Assembly: GCA_963678705.1 (NCBI GenBank)
Contig: OY783203.1
Location: forward strand, 46,004,347 to 46,068,346
Direction: 5' to 3'
Length of the DNA: 64,000 nucleotides
Origin: Panorpa germanica
Lineage: Eukaryota > Arthropoda > Insecta > Mecoptera > Panorpidae
A model generated the notes under the pieces. That model was not told where the DNA came from. It worked only from the letters and a program-made list of their open reading frames with translations, and ran no database searches. Made by a program: the position numbers and the translations under genes. The stretch's first letter is position 1; each line of letters opens with the position of its first letter. Shown piece by piece: positions 24,801-36,840 of the stretch.

Positions 24801-26724
24801 TGTGTATTGTGGGTGATATGAGAGATGTTGATTAGAATTTATTATTGTAGATGATAATCATATGAGTCTCAGCATTTCAAAATACTCTAGCCGTGAAAGT
24901 ATTTGACTGAGAGTTAGTGAAAATACTTCTTGAAAACGGCGAAAGTTAAACGAATGTGTTGCCCAATAAATGTCATTGTTATATAGTAAAATACGATAGC
25001 ATTTCTAGTAAATATTTGTTTGTCACATCTTAATCAAACATTAGTAATGTCAATCGTTTATACAATAGTACTTACTTTTTACTTGTTCTTGATATAAACT
25101 AATTGATTCATTTCACTGTTTTCAAGAAACTATAGATCTATTTTTCATATAATACGAGACGACAAGCACATAATACACAATTTACCATGAGTGAACGAAA
25201 GCGATATATTAATTTCACACAAATGCGCAGAAACCTTCGTATGACGCAGAATAAGAAAGGCAACAAAACTAAAATAGATGAAGAAAGAAATACACGGTAG
25301 CCAACATAAACAGTTTCAAACCATCTTGGTTAGTCAGTACAGTGTTTAGTACAGAAAGTTTTCCGTAGTCTTTTAAGTAGTCGCAAAAAAAATTGATTTG
25401 CAAAAACTTAATTAATCATGTAATTCCATATAACACAATCCGTTTAATCGCAACGTCATTATATTTAGGATGTTCACCACCCCCTGGTAGATGCTCCCTG
25501 TCGGTCATAAAGTAATTGCAATTCGTAATATATCAGTTACGTGATGATTATTGAAAGAAGAAAGCACGGAAACCACGTTTCACTTTATAACATTCATATG
25601 TTTGCCAACTCCTATTTTATAATTACTTACAATTTGATTTATTATTTTGTATAGTATATAACTTGTAAAAACGGAATAAAATCCCAGTTCTGCTCATGCT
25701 GCTTTGCAATACGTTTTTAACTCGTTACCGAATATATAAACCAATTAAATTTCATAGTAACATATTGTCGTTTTCTACTCATTACTATTTTAACAAAATT
25801 ATTGTTGTTATTAAAGTCATAAAAGGATTGAACTTGGTGGTGCTGCATGCGATGTAAGTGCTGCAGTAAAATAGATGTCTTCAGTTAATTTGTTATGAAC
25901 ATGAATTTTGACGTTTGTTTTATAATGTCACGTCACGTGGCAATTTCTTTATTATTCTTTAAAGCAGTGGTTCTGAACATCTTCTAAATCATTTCACTTG
26001 ATTATAAGAAAAAAATACTGAAACAAAATGCTGTGTTAAAAGCAATGGGGTTTCAAAACTAACTAAATATGTATGAACATATCTTTTATTAAAAATCATA
26101 TCAACGCAACGCAACACAAAATCAATCAAAAGAAATCATATTCGCATTCATCATTCGCATCACATTTGTTGCGAAAAATAATACAGTGTATACTGTGGTT
26201 TAAAGTTTTCTAAGTAACTCAAATGTCTAAGTAAGTTCAAAACGAGAATGATTAAGGATGATATTACTCAGTATCCTTCACGTTTGTGCTGCTCTAATGC
26301 TAGATAAGAAGAAGTATATTTAAACAAAATTTTTACAAGCACGACGTTTTCTGTTCTAGCTAATTCGACACTCAACTGAATTGTAATTACTTTACACTGA
26401 AATAAAATTATGATCCGATTTCGAATGAATATGTATAATGTGTTTAATTGAAAAATTAAATTAGAGCGCTGGCGAGCCGCTAATCGAATATATAAATAAT
26501 AACAAACTATCCAAACAGTTACAATAAAATAAATTCCCTAGCTAAAATAAAATTATGTATTTGTATTAAATTGTTACTGAATACAATAGAACGCAGTTTT
26601 ACAAGGTAGAAAAATGTTGCTAAAAAAGACAGAAAATTTAAAAAAACACCTCACGTAATTTATGGACGCCCCCTAATGGGCTTGTGTCCTCATTTTTTAG
26701 TGGTCGATTTTCCAATTGTTGATT

Positions 26725-27091
26725 GAAATTGATGTTAATAAATGTGTATTGGCTTGTTTATTTTATTAAATATCTAAATGTTGACGGAGATATAGCAATT
26801 AAAAGTTTGAATTGTAGCTTTAGCGCTAGAAATGGTCGACCATATTTGTATGACGTGAAATGCATTTTAACGTAAGTTATTTGTTGAGTAGGTCAGTGCT
26901 ATGGTAATATTTTGTAGCTGTTGGTAGTCGAAATAATCAAGTCAAGTCAAAGAATAATAGGTTTTTATTTTATTTAACCCTGTTACGGCAGATATAATAT
27001 TGGAATTTTATTGTTCCTTGAAATAGCTGTAAATAATATTTGATATTTTGATAGATAAATACATATAGCAGAGATTTATGAGCTGTAAGGT
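26725..27091. repeat. Dispersed direct repeat, copy 1
   Basis: This 367-bp segment recurs in the same orientation at 48732-49065 with only scattered substitutions. This copy has an extra ~33 bp (from GTTACGGCAG) in its latter part that copy 2 lacks. It starts GAAATTGATGTTAATAAATG and ends GAGCTGTAAGGT, and both ends coincide between the copies. There are no inverted termini or frames, so the class is unknown; a SINE, solo LTR piece or MITE are options. Confidence 0.85.
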
Positions 27092-28825
27092 AGCAGCGGT
27101 TGTGATGTCACATGCATTTGGAATGTGTACAACGTTGAATCCCTAAATTTGAATAATTAAAGAGACAAAATGACTTCTTTAATTGTTAATATTTCTTAAC
27201 ATATAAGGAGTTATTAAAAAATAATTGAACATTTGAGGTTCTAGTAACCAACTTTATCAATAAATAGTACACTTTTATAGAAATTAAGACATAGGACACA
27301 AGCCTATTTTCACGACATGCCCTGATCTCACTGTGGTTATTACGTGCATCTGAGTACATCCCACACGCTCGCATAGTTAAGCACTTTAAAAAGTTCTGCT
27401 CGCGCATTATGTGCACAATTGATACCAACTAAATAGCATAAAATGTAAAAATTTCTAGATATTGTTGACAATTACTATTGATTACTATTTCCAATACCAT
27501 TGTATGAATTTAATTAATAGTTTTAATAACAATTTTTATTTTACTTATAAAAATTAGGTAAAAAATTTGGACAATTTTTGAGAATAATACTGAACTGTTA
27601 GTTGTTAATTTCGGTAATGATATTGTGGCTATTTAAAACATACTGAACGGATGTGGTCCTCCCTGTTGCAGGAAGATTTTATTAATTAATTAAAATTACA
27701 TTACGTATAGATAATGTTAAGTTCGAACCTCAATGCACATACAATATTAGAAAAAATATTTTAAAAAGTCAAAAGAAGAAAAATTAGAGTAATAGAATTA
27801 AAGGACCAGTAGGCGCAAAATGTTCATTGAATTAATTTTTATTGTATTATGAAAAAGAGGATATAGTTAAGTTTTGGGTAAGATCCTTAGAAAACATATA
27901 CTCAAACGTATCTTCCTAAAAATAAATAATAGTCCTTTTGTGTATATGGTCGACCCTAACAATTTAATCACAATGACGCAAACCATTTTTGGAATGACGT
28001 CGTAGCAATAGAAAGCTTGCGTCACCGATTGCTCCATAAAATTAAATTTTAAATAGGTGTATATAGCCAATAGCTGTTCGATTTGTTTAATAATTTGAAA
28101 AACAATAATCAATCATATCGAAAAAATAAATATTTTGATGATGATCAAAGAATAATTCACAACTAAACTTGTTTTAAAAGTTTTTGTAATTAATTTTAAA
28201 TTTATTTAAATTTCTATAAATTATTCCATACATCTATTACATAAAGCGATACGGTGGGGTTGGGGGATGTTAAGTACAAAATCCAAAAAAATTAAAATTA
28301 AAATAGAACTATTTAAAATAATAAAGTACAGTTTAATTTTCTCACAATTCAATACAATTTTATGTTTCAAAATTAGCTCTTGCATATAAAATACGAGTAT
28401 AATTCATTTTCTATATAAGTTCTCTTGTGTTCCAAATTTTTTCGTAAATAAATAATTCTATTTATTTTGCCAATTCGATTTTGTTGTTGATGCTTGTCGT
28501 TGTTTGTTTGATTGATGTTGGATATTGGATATTGAATATTTATTATATTATTGAAGGGTTCTGTTAGATATTGAGAATTAAAAAACAAAAGAAAAAATTA
28601 TAAGAAATTACAAAGGAAACATACTGTAACCGTCCACTTTAAATCTAAGACTTAAGCGACCAACCGAAAACTCTTCTATAATTTAGAGCATTAAAAGGTC
28701 ACATGCGTCGTGTACAGGGGACTATGACGGTTTGCCGGCTGACGATGCTGTGTGTTCGGCTTCGATATCCGGACTAGAGTATATTTTGTGGGTTTAGTTA
28801 TTATCAAGTTACATTGATTTTGTAC

Positions 28826-29495
28826 ATATAGTCCAAATAGCGAGAGTTCGGCGGCGACTTATACTTAAAAGAGATTATAAGAGCGGTATAAATCTATGAT
28901 ACGATAATGAATTTTAACTTATTCGTTTCTATATACATTATAGAAAAATAAGTGAGCCAGTGCCTTTTAGTTATATCGGCAGTTTATATCCCACAACTTG
29001 TTTTAAGTATGAGTCACCACCGAACTCTTGTAATTTGAACTATATATAATCATAATCTTATCAGGCAGCGCTGTAGTGAACTTATATGAGACCACGACAC
29101 CATAGAAACTGCCAACATAGCATGAGCTCGCTGGTGATAGGACTTTAGCATCGGAAATATTTATTCAGCAAAGTTTAAAAACAATCTATTATAGAAGATA
29201 TTAACAATTAAAATAACAATTTTTGTAAAATATATAAGAAATCGTTTTGCAGTTAAGTCATGCCTGTATTTACCCTGTACGCCACTGACTAATCTCCTTC
29301 TAAAGATGAGCTTACTTATAGGATTTCTATACACATTTGACTGACATAATACAGAAGAAAAATGCGCGCAGTCGAATTACTGTATCTTGCTCAGCACGTG
29401 ATATCCAGAAACGTGGTGGTCAAACATGGAAACCAGTTTTTAAATATATAAATATAGTTCAAATTACGAGAGTTCGGCATTGACTCATATTAAAT
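28826..29495. repeat. Three copies of a 45-bp motif, one inverted
   Basis: A ~45-bp motif containing GAGAGTTCGG and GACTCATACTTAAAA-like text occurs at 28826-28870 (+), 29001-29045 (-) and 29451-29495 (+). The first two form a hairpin with a ~130-bp loop. This looks like terminal repeats of small non-autonomous elements, one complete and one solitary end. No product is encoded. Confidence 0.65.
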
Positions 29496-30204
29496 GTTGG
29501 AAGTTCAGTTTGAAGTCGTAACACAACTCGATTTGAGTTATCCTCTTGCACAAATGATTTGCAGAAAAGTGATGCGCAGTAATTGAATTTGGAAGTGGTT
29601 CACTATACCTCGAAATAAATTGCGCATGCGGTTTACCACTGACAATAAATAAGCATGACCGACTCATTTTGAAAGCGGAAAACACGTGATTTTTCGTGAT
29701 TTCGAAAAGTGCATGCGTATATGTACATACCATATATTGTCGAAATTGTCTTTCAAGATCTCAGGTTATATGTTATCACGATACAGGTTATAGGTAATAT
29801 GTTGTCACGATATTATAACAGTTAAGCTGACCTTTTAAAAGACACGAAAATTACTAAAAAGTAGAGCACAAACAATACTTTTACATCATTTTTACTGTCC
29901 GATGATATTATGCTTTTCTAGTGACCAGCCATGAGATTTCACGTCAAGAGATTTGCTGCAAAGTATAACCAGATGGAAAATTCACTATAAGGCTAAAAGA
30001 AATGCATTGAAAAATTTGAAATATCTTAACTATTTTGGATTTTATAAGGGGTTCTAAAAATTCATGGATTTTTTTTTTCAAAAGGGAAAATTATTGATTT
30101 CTTAATAATTTTTGATGCAATTATATTTATTTAGGTTTAAGAAGACAAACTGCGTTAAAAATTTTAAAATATCTTAACTATTTTGGAATTTATAAGGGTT
30201 ATAA

Positions 30205-30490
30205 GGATTAGTGGTTAATTGGCTGCATTAATGGCTAATTATTCTACAATTAAACTTTCTGATGATTTAACATAGCCTTGTAAAATTGAAAATTACTAAA
30301 CGTTACGCCTGAATTACATACTTCTATAGTAGCATCACCAAAATATTAGTGGGTAATTGTGCCTGCATTTAATTATTTTATAATTAAACGTTCTGATGAT
30401 TTAACATAGCTTTGTAAAATTGAAAATTACTAAACGTTGCGCCTGAATTACATGCTTCTACAGTAGCATCACCAAAATATTAGTGGTTAA
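30205..30490. repeat. Left-arm ~135-bp repeats (2 copies)
   Basis: Two tandem copies of a second unit interrupt the outer left arm. They include TTTCTGATGATTTAACATAG, ACTAAACGTT(A/G)CGCCTGAAT and AGCATCACCAAAATATTAGT. The same unit appears inverted at 35.8-36.1 kb and 36.4-36.7 kb. This gives the structure an ordered edge, as expected of a defined element rather than a random satellite patch. Confidence 0.85.
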
Positions 30491-30499
30491 GTAAAATTA

Positions 30500-32998
30500 G
30501 TAGTAAATTCATGGACTTTCTTTTCAAAAAGGAAAATTATTGATTTTTTAATAATTTTTGATGCAATTATATTCATTTAGGTTTAAGAAGACGAACTGCG
30601 TTAAAAAAATTATAATATCCTAACTATTTTGGATTTTATAAGCGGTTCTAAAAATTCACGGACATTTTTTCAAAAAGGAAAATTATTGATTTCTTAATAT
30701 TTGTTGATGCAGTTATATCCATTTGTGTTTAAAAAGACGAACTGCGTTAAAAAATTTAAAATATCTTAACTATTTTGGATTTTATAAAGGGTTCTAAAAA
30801 TTCATGGACTTTTTTTTCAAAAAGGAAAACTATTGATTTCTTAATATTTTTTGATGCAGTTATATTCATTTGTATTTAAGAAGACGAACTGCGGTAATAA
30901 ATTTAAAATATCTTAACTATTTTGGATTTTATAAAGGGTTCTAAAAATTCATGGACTTTTTTTTCAAAAAGGAAAACTATTGATTTCTTAATATTTTTTG
31001 ATGCAGTTATATTCATTTGTATTTAAGAAGACGAACTGCGGTAATAAATTTAAAATATCTTAACTATTTTGGATTTTATAAGGGATTCTAAAAATTCATG
31101 GACTTTTTTTTCAAAAAGTAAAATTATTGATTTCTTAATATTTTTTGATGCAATTATATTCATTTAGGTTTAAGAAGACGAACTGCGTTAAAAAATTTAA
31201 AATATCTTAACTATTTTGGATTTTATAAGGGATTCTAAAAATTCATGGACTTTTTTTTTAAAAAGTAAAATTATTGATTTCTTAATACTTTTTGATGCAA
31301 TTATATTCATTTAGGTTTAAGAAGACGAACTGCGTTAAAAAATTTAAAATATCTTAACTATTTTGGATTTTATAAGGGATTCTAAAAATTCATGGACTTT
31401 TTTTTCAAAAAGTAAAGTTATTGATTTTTTAATATTTTTTGATGCAATTATATCCATTTATGTTTAAGAAGACGAACTGCGTTAAAAAATTTAAAATATC
31501 TTAACTATTTTGGATTTTATAAGGGATTCTAAAAATTCATGGACTTTTTTTTCAAAAAGTAAAATTATTGATTTCTTAATATTTTTTGATGCAATTATAT
31601 TCATTTAGGTTTAAGAAGACGAACTGCGTTAAAAAATTTAAAATATCTTAACTATTTTGGATTTTATAAGGGATTCTAAAAATTCATGGACTTTTTTTTC
31701 AAAAAGTAAAATTATTGATTTCTTAATATTTTTTGATGCAATTATATTCATTTAGGTTTAAGAAGACGAACTGCGTTAGAAAATTTAAAATATCTTAACT
31801 ATTTTGGATTTTATAAGGGATTCTAAAAATTCATGGACTTTTTTTTCAAAAAGTAAAATTATTGATTTCTTAATATTTTTTTATGCAATTATATCCATTT
31901 ATGTTTAAGAAGACGAACTGCGTTAAAAAATTTAAAATATCTTAACTATTTTGGATTTTATAAGGGATTCTAAAAATTCATGGACTTTTTTTTCAAAAAG
32001 TAAAATTATTGATTTCTTAATATTTTTTGATGCAATTATATTCATTTAGGTTTAAAAAGACGAACTGCGTTAAAAAATTTAAAATATCTTAACTATTTTG
32101 GATTTTATAAGGGATTCTAAAAATTCATGGACTTTTTTTTCAAAAAGTAAAATTATTGATTTCTTAATATTTTTTGATGCAATTATATTCATTTAGGTTT
32201 AAGAAGACGAACTGCGTTAAAAAATTTAAAATATCTTAACTATTTTGGATTTTATAAGGGATTCTAAAAATTCATGGACTTTTTTTTCAAAAAGTAAAAT
32301 TATTGATTTCTTAATATTTTTTGATGCAATTATATTCATTTAGGTTTAAGAAGACGAACTGCGTTAAAAAATTTAAAATATCTTAACTATTTTGGATTTT
32401 ATAAGGGATTCTAAAAATTCATGGACTTTTTTTTCAAAAAGTAAAATTATTGATTTCTTAATATTTTTTTATGCAATTATATCCATTTATGTTTAAGAAA
32501 ACGAACTGCGTTAAAAAATTTAAAATATCTTAACTATTTTGGATTTTATAAGGGATTCTAAAAATTCATGGACTTTTTTTTCAAAAAGTAAAATTATTGA
32601 TTTCTTAATATTTTTTGATGCAATTATATTCATTTAGGTTTAAGAAGACGAACTGCGTTAAAAAATTTAAAATATCTAAACTATTTTGGATTTTATAAGG
32701 GATTCTAAAAATTCATGGACTTTTTTTTCAAAAAGTAAAATTATTGATTTCTTAATATTTTTTGATGCAATTATATTCATTTAGGTTTAAGAAGACGAAC
32801 TGCGTTAAAATATTTAAAATATCTTAACTATTTTGGATTTTATAAGGGATTCTAAAAATTCATGGACTTTTTTTCAAAAAGTAAAATTATTGATTTCTTA
32901 ATATTTTTTTATGCAATTATATTCACTTAGGTTTAAGAAGACGAACTGCGTTAAAAAATTTAAAATATCTTAACTATTTTGGATTTTATAAGGGGTTC
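30500..32998 (+). repeat. Left arm, 147-bp array (~17 copies)
   Basis: The landmark AACTGCG falls at 30594, 30740, 30887, 31034, 31181, 31328, 31475 and so on to about 32944. That is a steady 147-bp step with one 146-bp step. Variants cluster locally: adjacent copies at 30887 and 31034 share GCGGTAATAAATTT, and the ATCCATTTATGTTT form returns every few copies. This is the mark of unequal exchange within the arm. Confidence 0.95.
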
Positions 32999-33020
32999 TA
33001 AAATTCATAATCAGGATAAG

Positions 33021-35795
33021 GAACCCCTTATAAAATCCAAAATAGTTAAGATATTTTAAATTTTTTAACGCAGTTCGTCTTCTTAAACCTAAATGAATAT
33101 AATTGCATTAAAAAATATTCAAAAATCAATAGTTTTACTTTTTGAAAAAAAAATCCATGAATTTTTAGAATCCCTTATAAAATCCAAAATATTTAAGATA
33201 TTTTAAATTTTTTAACGCAGTTCGTCTTCTTAAATCTAAATGAATATAATTGCATCAAAAAATATTAAGAAATCAATAATTTTACTTTTTGAAAAAAAAG
33301 TCCATGAATTTTTAGAATCCCTTATAAAATCCAAAATAGTTAAGATATTTTAAATTTTTTAACGCAGTTCGTCTTCTTAAACATAAATGGATATAATTGC
33401 ATAAAAAAATATTAAGAAATCAATAATTTTACTTTTTGAAAAAAAAGTCCATGAATTTTTAGAATCCCTTATAAAATCCAAAATAGTTAAGATATTTTAA
33501 ATTTTTTAACGCAGTTCGTCTTCTTAAACCTAAATGAATATAATTGCATCAAAAAATATTAAGAAATCAATAATTTTACTTTTTGAAAAAAAAGTCCATG
33601 AATTTTTAGAATCCCTTATAAAATCCAAAATAGTTAAGATATTTTAAATTTTTTAACGCAGTTCGTCTTCTTAAACATAAATGGATATAATTGCATAAAA
33701 AAATATTAAGAGATCAATAATTTTACTTTTTGAAAAAAAAGTCCATGAATTTTTAGAATCCCTTATAAAATCCAAAATAGTTAAGATATTTTAAATTTTT
33801 TAACGCAGTTCGTCTTCTTAAACCTAAATGAGTATAATTGCATCAAAAAATATTAAGAAATCAATAATTTTACTTTTTGAAAAAAAAGTCCATGAATTTT
33901 TAGAATCCCTTATAAAATCCAAAATAGTTAAGATATTTAAAATTTTTTAACGCAGTTCGTCTTCTTAAACCTAAATGAATATAATTGCATCAAAAAATAT
34001 TAAGAAATCAATAATTTTACTTTTTGAAAAAAAGGTCCATGAATTTTTAGAATTCCTTATAAAATCCAAAATAGTTAAGATATTTTAAATTTTTTAACGC
34101 AGTTCGTCTTCTTAAACCTAAATGAATATAATTGCATAAAAAAATATTAAGAAATCAATAATTTTACTTTTTGAAAAAAAAGTCCATGAATTTTTAGAAT
34201 CCCTTATAAAATCCAAAATAGTTAAGATATTTTAAATTTCTTAACGCAGTTCGTCTTCTTAAACATAAATGGATATAATTGCATCAAAAAATATTAAAAA
34301 ATCAATAATTTTACTTTTTGAAAAAAAAGTCCATGAATTTTTAGAATCCCTTATAAAATCCAAAATAGTTAAGATATTTTAAATTTTTTAACGCAGTTCG
34401 TCTTCTTAAACCTAAATGAATATAATTGCATCAAAAAATATTAAGAAATCAATAATTTTACTTTTTGAAAAAAAAGTCCATGAATTTTTAGAATCCCTTA
34501 TAAAATCCAAAATAGTTAAGATATTTTAAATTTTTTAACGCAATCGTCTTCTTAAACATAAACGGATATGATTGCATAAAAAAATATTAAAAAATCAATA
34601 ATTTTACTTTTTGAAAAAAAAGTCCATGAATTTTTAGAATCCCTTATAAAATCCAAAATAGTTAAGATATTTTAAATTTTTTAACGCAGTTCGTCTTCTT
34701 AAACATAAACGGATATGATTGCATAAAAAAATATTAAAAAATCAATAATTTTACTTTTTGAAAAAAAAGTCCATGAATTTTTAGAATCCCTTATAAAATC
34801 CAAAATAGTTAAGATATTTTAAATTTTTTAACGCAGTTCGTCTTCTTAAACATAAACGGATATGATTGCATCAAAAAATATTAAAAAATCAATAATTTTA
34901 CTTTTTGAAAAAAAAGTCCATGAATTTTTAGAATCCCTTATACAATCCAAAATAGTTAAGATGTTTAAAATTTTTTAACGCAGTTCGTCTTCTTAAACAT
35001 AAATGGATATAATTGCATCAAAAAATATTAAGAAATCAATAATTTTACTTTTTGAAAAAAAAGTCCATGAATTTTTAGAATCCCTTATAAAATCCAAAAT
35101 AGTTAAGATATTTTAAACTTTTTAACGCAGTTCGTCTTCTTAAACATAAATGGATATAATTGCATCAAAAAATATTAAGAAATCAATAATTTTACTTTTT
35201 GAAAAAAAAGTCCATGAATTTTTAGAATCCCTTATACAATCCAAAATAGTTAAGATGTTTAAAATTTTTTAACGCAGTTCGTCTTCTTAAACATAAATGA
35301 ATATAATTGCATCAAAAAATATTAGGAAATCAATAATTTTACTTTTTGAAAAAAAAGTCCATGAATTTTTAGAATCCCTTATAAAATCCAAAATAGTTAA
35401 GATATTTTAAATTTTTTAACGCAGTTCGTCTTCTTAAACCTAAATGAATATAATTGCATCAAAAAATATTAAGAAATCAATAATTTTACTTTTTGAAAAA
35501 AAAGTCCATGAATTTTTAGAATCCCTTATAAAATCCAAAATAGTTAAGATATTTTAAATTTTTTAACGCAGTTCGTCTTCTTAAACCTAAATGAATATAA
35601 CTGCATCAAAAAATATTAAGAAATCAATAGTTTTCCTTTTTGAAAATAAAGTCCATGAATTTTTAGAACCCCTTATAAAATCCAAAATAGTTAAGATATT
35701 TTAAATATTTTAACGCAGTTCGTCTTCTTAAACATAAATGGATATAATTGCATAAAAAAATATTAAGAAATTAATAATTTTCCTTTTACAAAAGA
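33021..35795 (-). repeat. Right arm, inverted 147-bp array (~19 copies)
   Basis: The inverted landmark CGCAGTTCG recurs from 33069 (33069, 33216, 33363, 33510 and onward) to 35714, again at 147 bp. Arm-specific variants occur: three neighbouring copies with AAACGGATATGATTGCAT (34.55-34.88 kb), and two alternate copies with TATACAATCC plus AGATGTTTAAAA. These are absent from the left arm, so the arms have diverged independently. Confidence 0.95.
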
Positions 35796-35799
35796 AAGT

Positions 35800-36700
35800 C
35801 CATGAATTTACTACTAATTTTACTTAACCACTAATATTTTGGTGATGGTACTATAGAAGTATGTAATTCAGGCGCAACGTTTAGTAATTTTCAATTTTAC
35901 AAGGCTATGTTAAATCATCAGAACGTTTAATTATAAAATAATTAAATGCAGGCACAATTACCCACTAATATTTTGGTGATGCTACTATAGAAGTATGTAA
36001 TTCAGGCGCAACGTTTAGTAATTTTAAATTTTACAAAGCTATGTTAAATCATCAGAAAGTTTAATTGTAGAATAATTAGCCATTAATGCAGCCAATTAAC
36101 CACTAATCCTTATAACCCTTATAAATTCCAAAATAGTTAAGATATTTTAAAATTTTTAACGCAGTTTGTGTTCTTAAACATAAATGGATATAATTGCATA
36201 AAAAAATATTAAGAAATCAATAATTTTCCTTTATGAAAAAAAAGTCCATGAATTTTTAGAACCCTTTATAAAATCCAAAATAGTTAAGATATTTTAAATT
36301 TTTTAACGGAGTTCGTCTTCTTAAACATAAATGGATATAATTGCATCAAAAAATATTAAGAAATCAATAATTTTCCTTTTTGAAAAGAAAGTCCATGAAT
36401 TTACTACTAATTTTACTTTACCACTAATATTTTGGTGATGCTACTATAGAAGTATGTAATTCAGGCGCAACGATTAGTAATTTTCAATTTTACAAGGCTA
36501 TGTTAAATCGTCAGAACGTTTAATTATAGAATAATTAAATGCAGGCACAATTACCCACTAATATTTTGGTGATGCTACTATAGAAGTATGTAATTCAGGC
36601 GCAACGTTTAGTAATTTTCAATTTTACAAGGCTATAAAAATCATCAGAACGTTTAATTGTAGCATAATTGAGTGCAGCCAATTAACCACTAATATCTTGA
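35800..36700 (-). repeat. Right-arm outer composite (135-bp and 147-bp units)
   Basis: From the centre outward come two inverted ~135-bp units (35800-36112), then two 147-bp units (36113-36395), then two more ~135-bp units (36400-36700). A degraded third copy fades by about 36840. The left arm has only the inner part of this series, so the left end is either truncated or the right end was extended by duplication. Confidence 0.85.
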
Positions 36701-36840
36701 TGGTGATAATAGTTTGTAATTCAGGTTCAAAGTTTATTTTTCTATTAAATTTTCAAGACTATGTTAAAATTAACATCCCACTAAACTTTTATTCATTTTA
36801 TCATAGGCTACTATAATATTTACCGTAAAATTTTCAGTCT

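Larger units (their letters stand above)
24801..30010. other. Gene-free stretch with dispersed repeats
   Basis: No conserved protein or RNA gene is visible. A 37-codon Lys/Arg-rich open frame starts at 25187 (ATGAGTGAACG) and is unassigned. At 25966 CAGTGGTTCTGAACATC looks like a hAT terminus. A G-rich run GGTGGGGTTGGGGGATG lies at about 28253. Repeats at 26.7-27.1 and 28.8-29.5 kb have their own entries. Confidence 0.5.
30011..36700. repeat. Giant foldback of 147-bp tandem repeats
   Basis: Two long arms of tandem repeats face each other across a 22-bp spacer (32999-33020). The core unit is 147 bp, AT-rich, with runs of A and T. It includes GACGAACTGCGTTAAAAAAT, ATATCTTAACTATTTTGG and AAATTCATGGACTTTTTTTT. 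The left arm has about 17 regular copies and the right arm about 19 in reverse. Outward of these, both arms carry mirrored ~135-bp repeats and further 147-bp copies, and the right arm extends further. No reading frame spans it. It may be a foldback-type transposon with repeat-bearing termini, an inverted satellite, or a source of long double-stranded RNA. Confidence 0.95.

Noticed and set aside
25187-25300. 37-codon Lys/Arg-rich small frame
   Set aside because: A single short frame with no conserved motif, splice context or second copy. It is mentioned in the regional entry but not called as a gene.
27640-27740. tRNA-like text (GTTCGAACC at about 27722)
   Set aside because: No acceptor stem, D-arm or anticodon arm can be formed around it.
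30500-35795. CRISPR array
   Set aside because: The repeats are 147 bp, contiguous and without variable spacers, in a eukaryotic genome. They form a satellite-like foldback.
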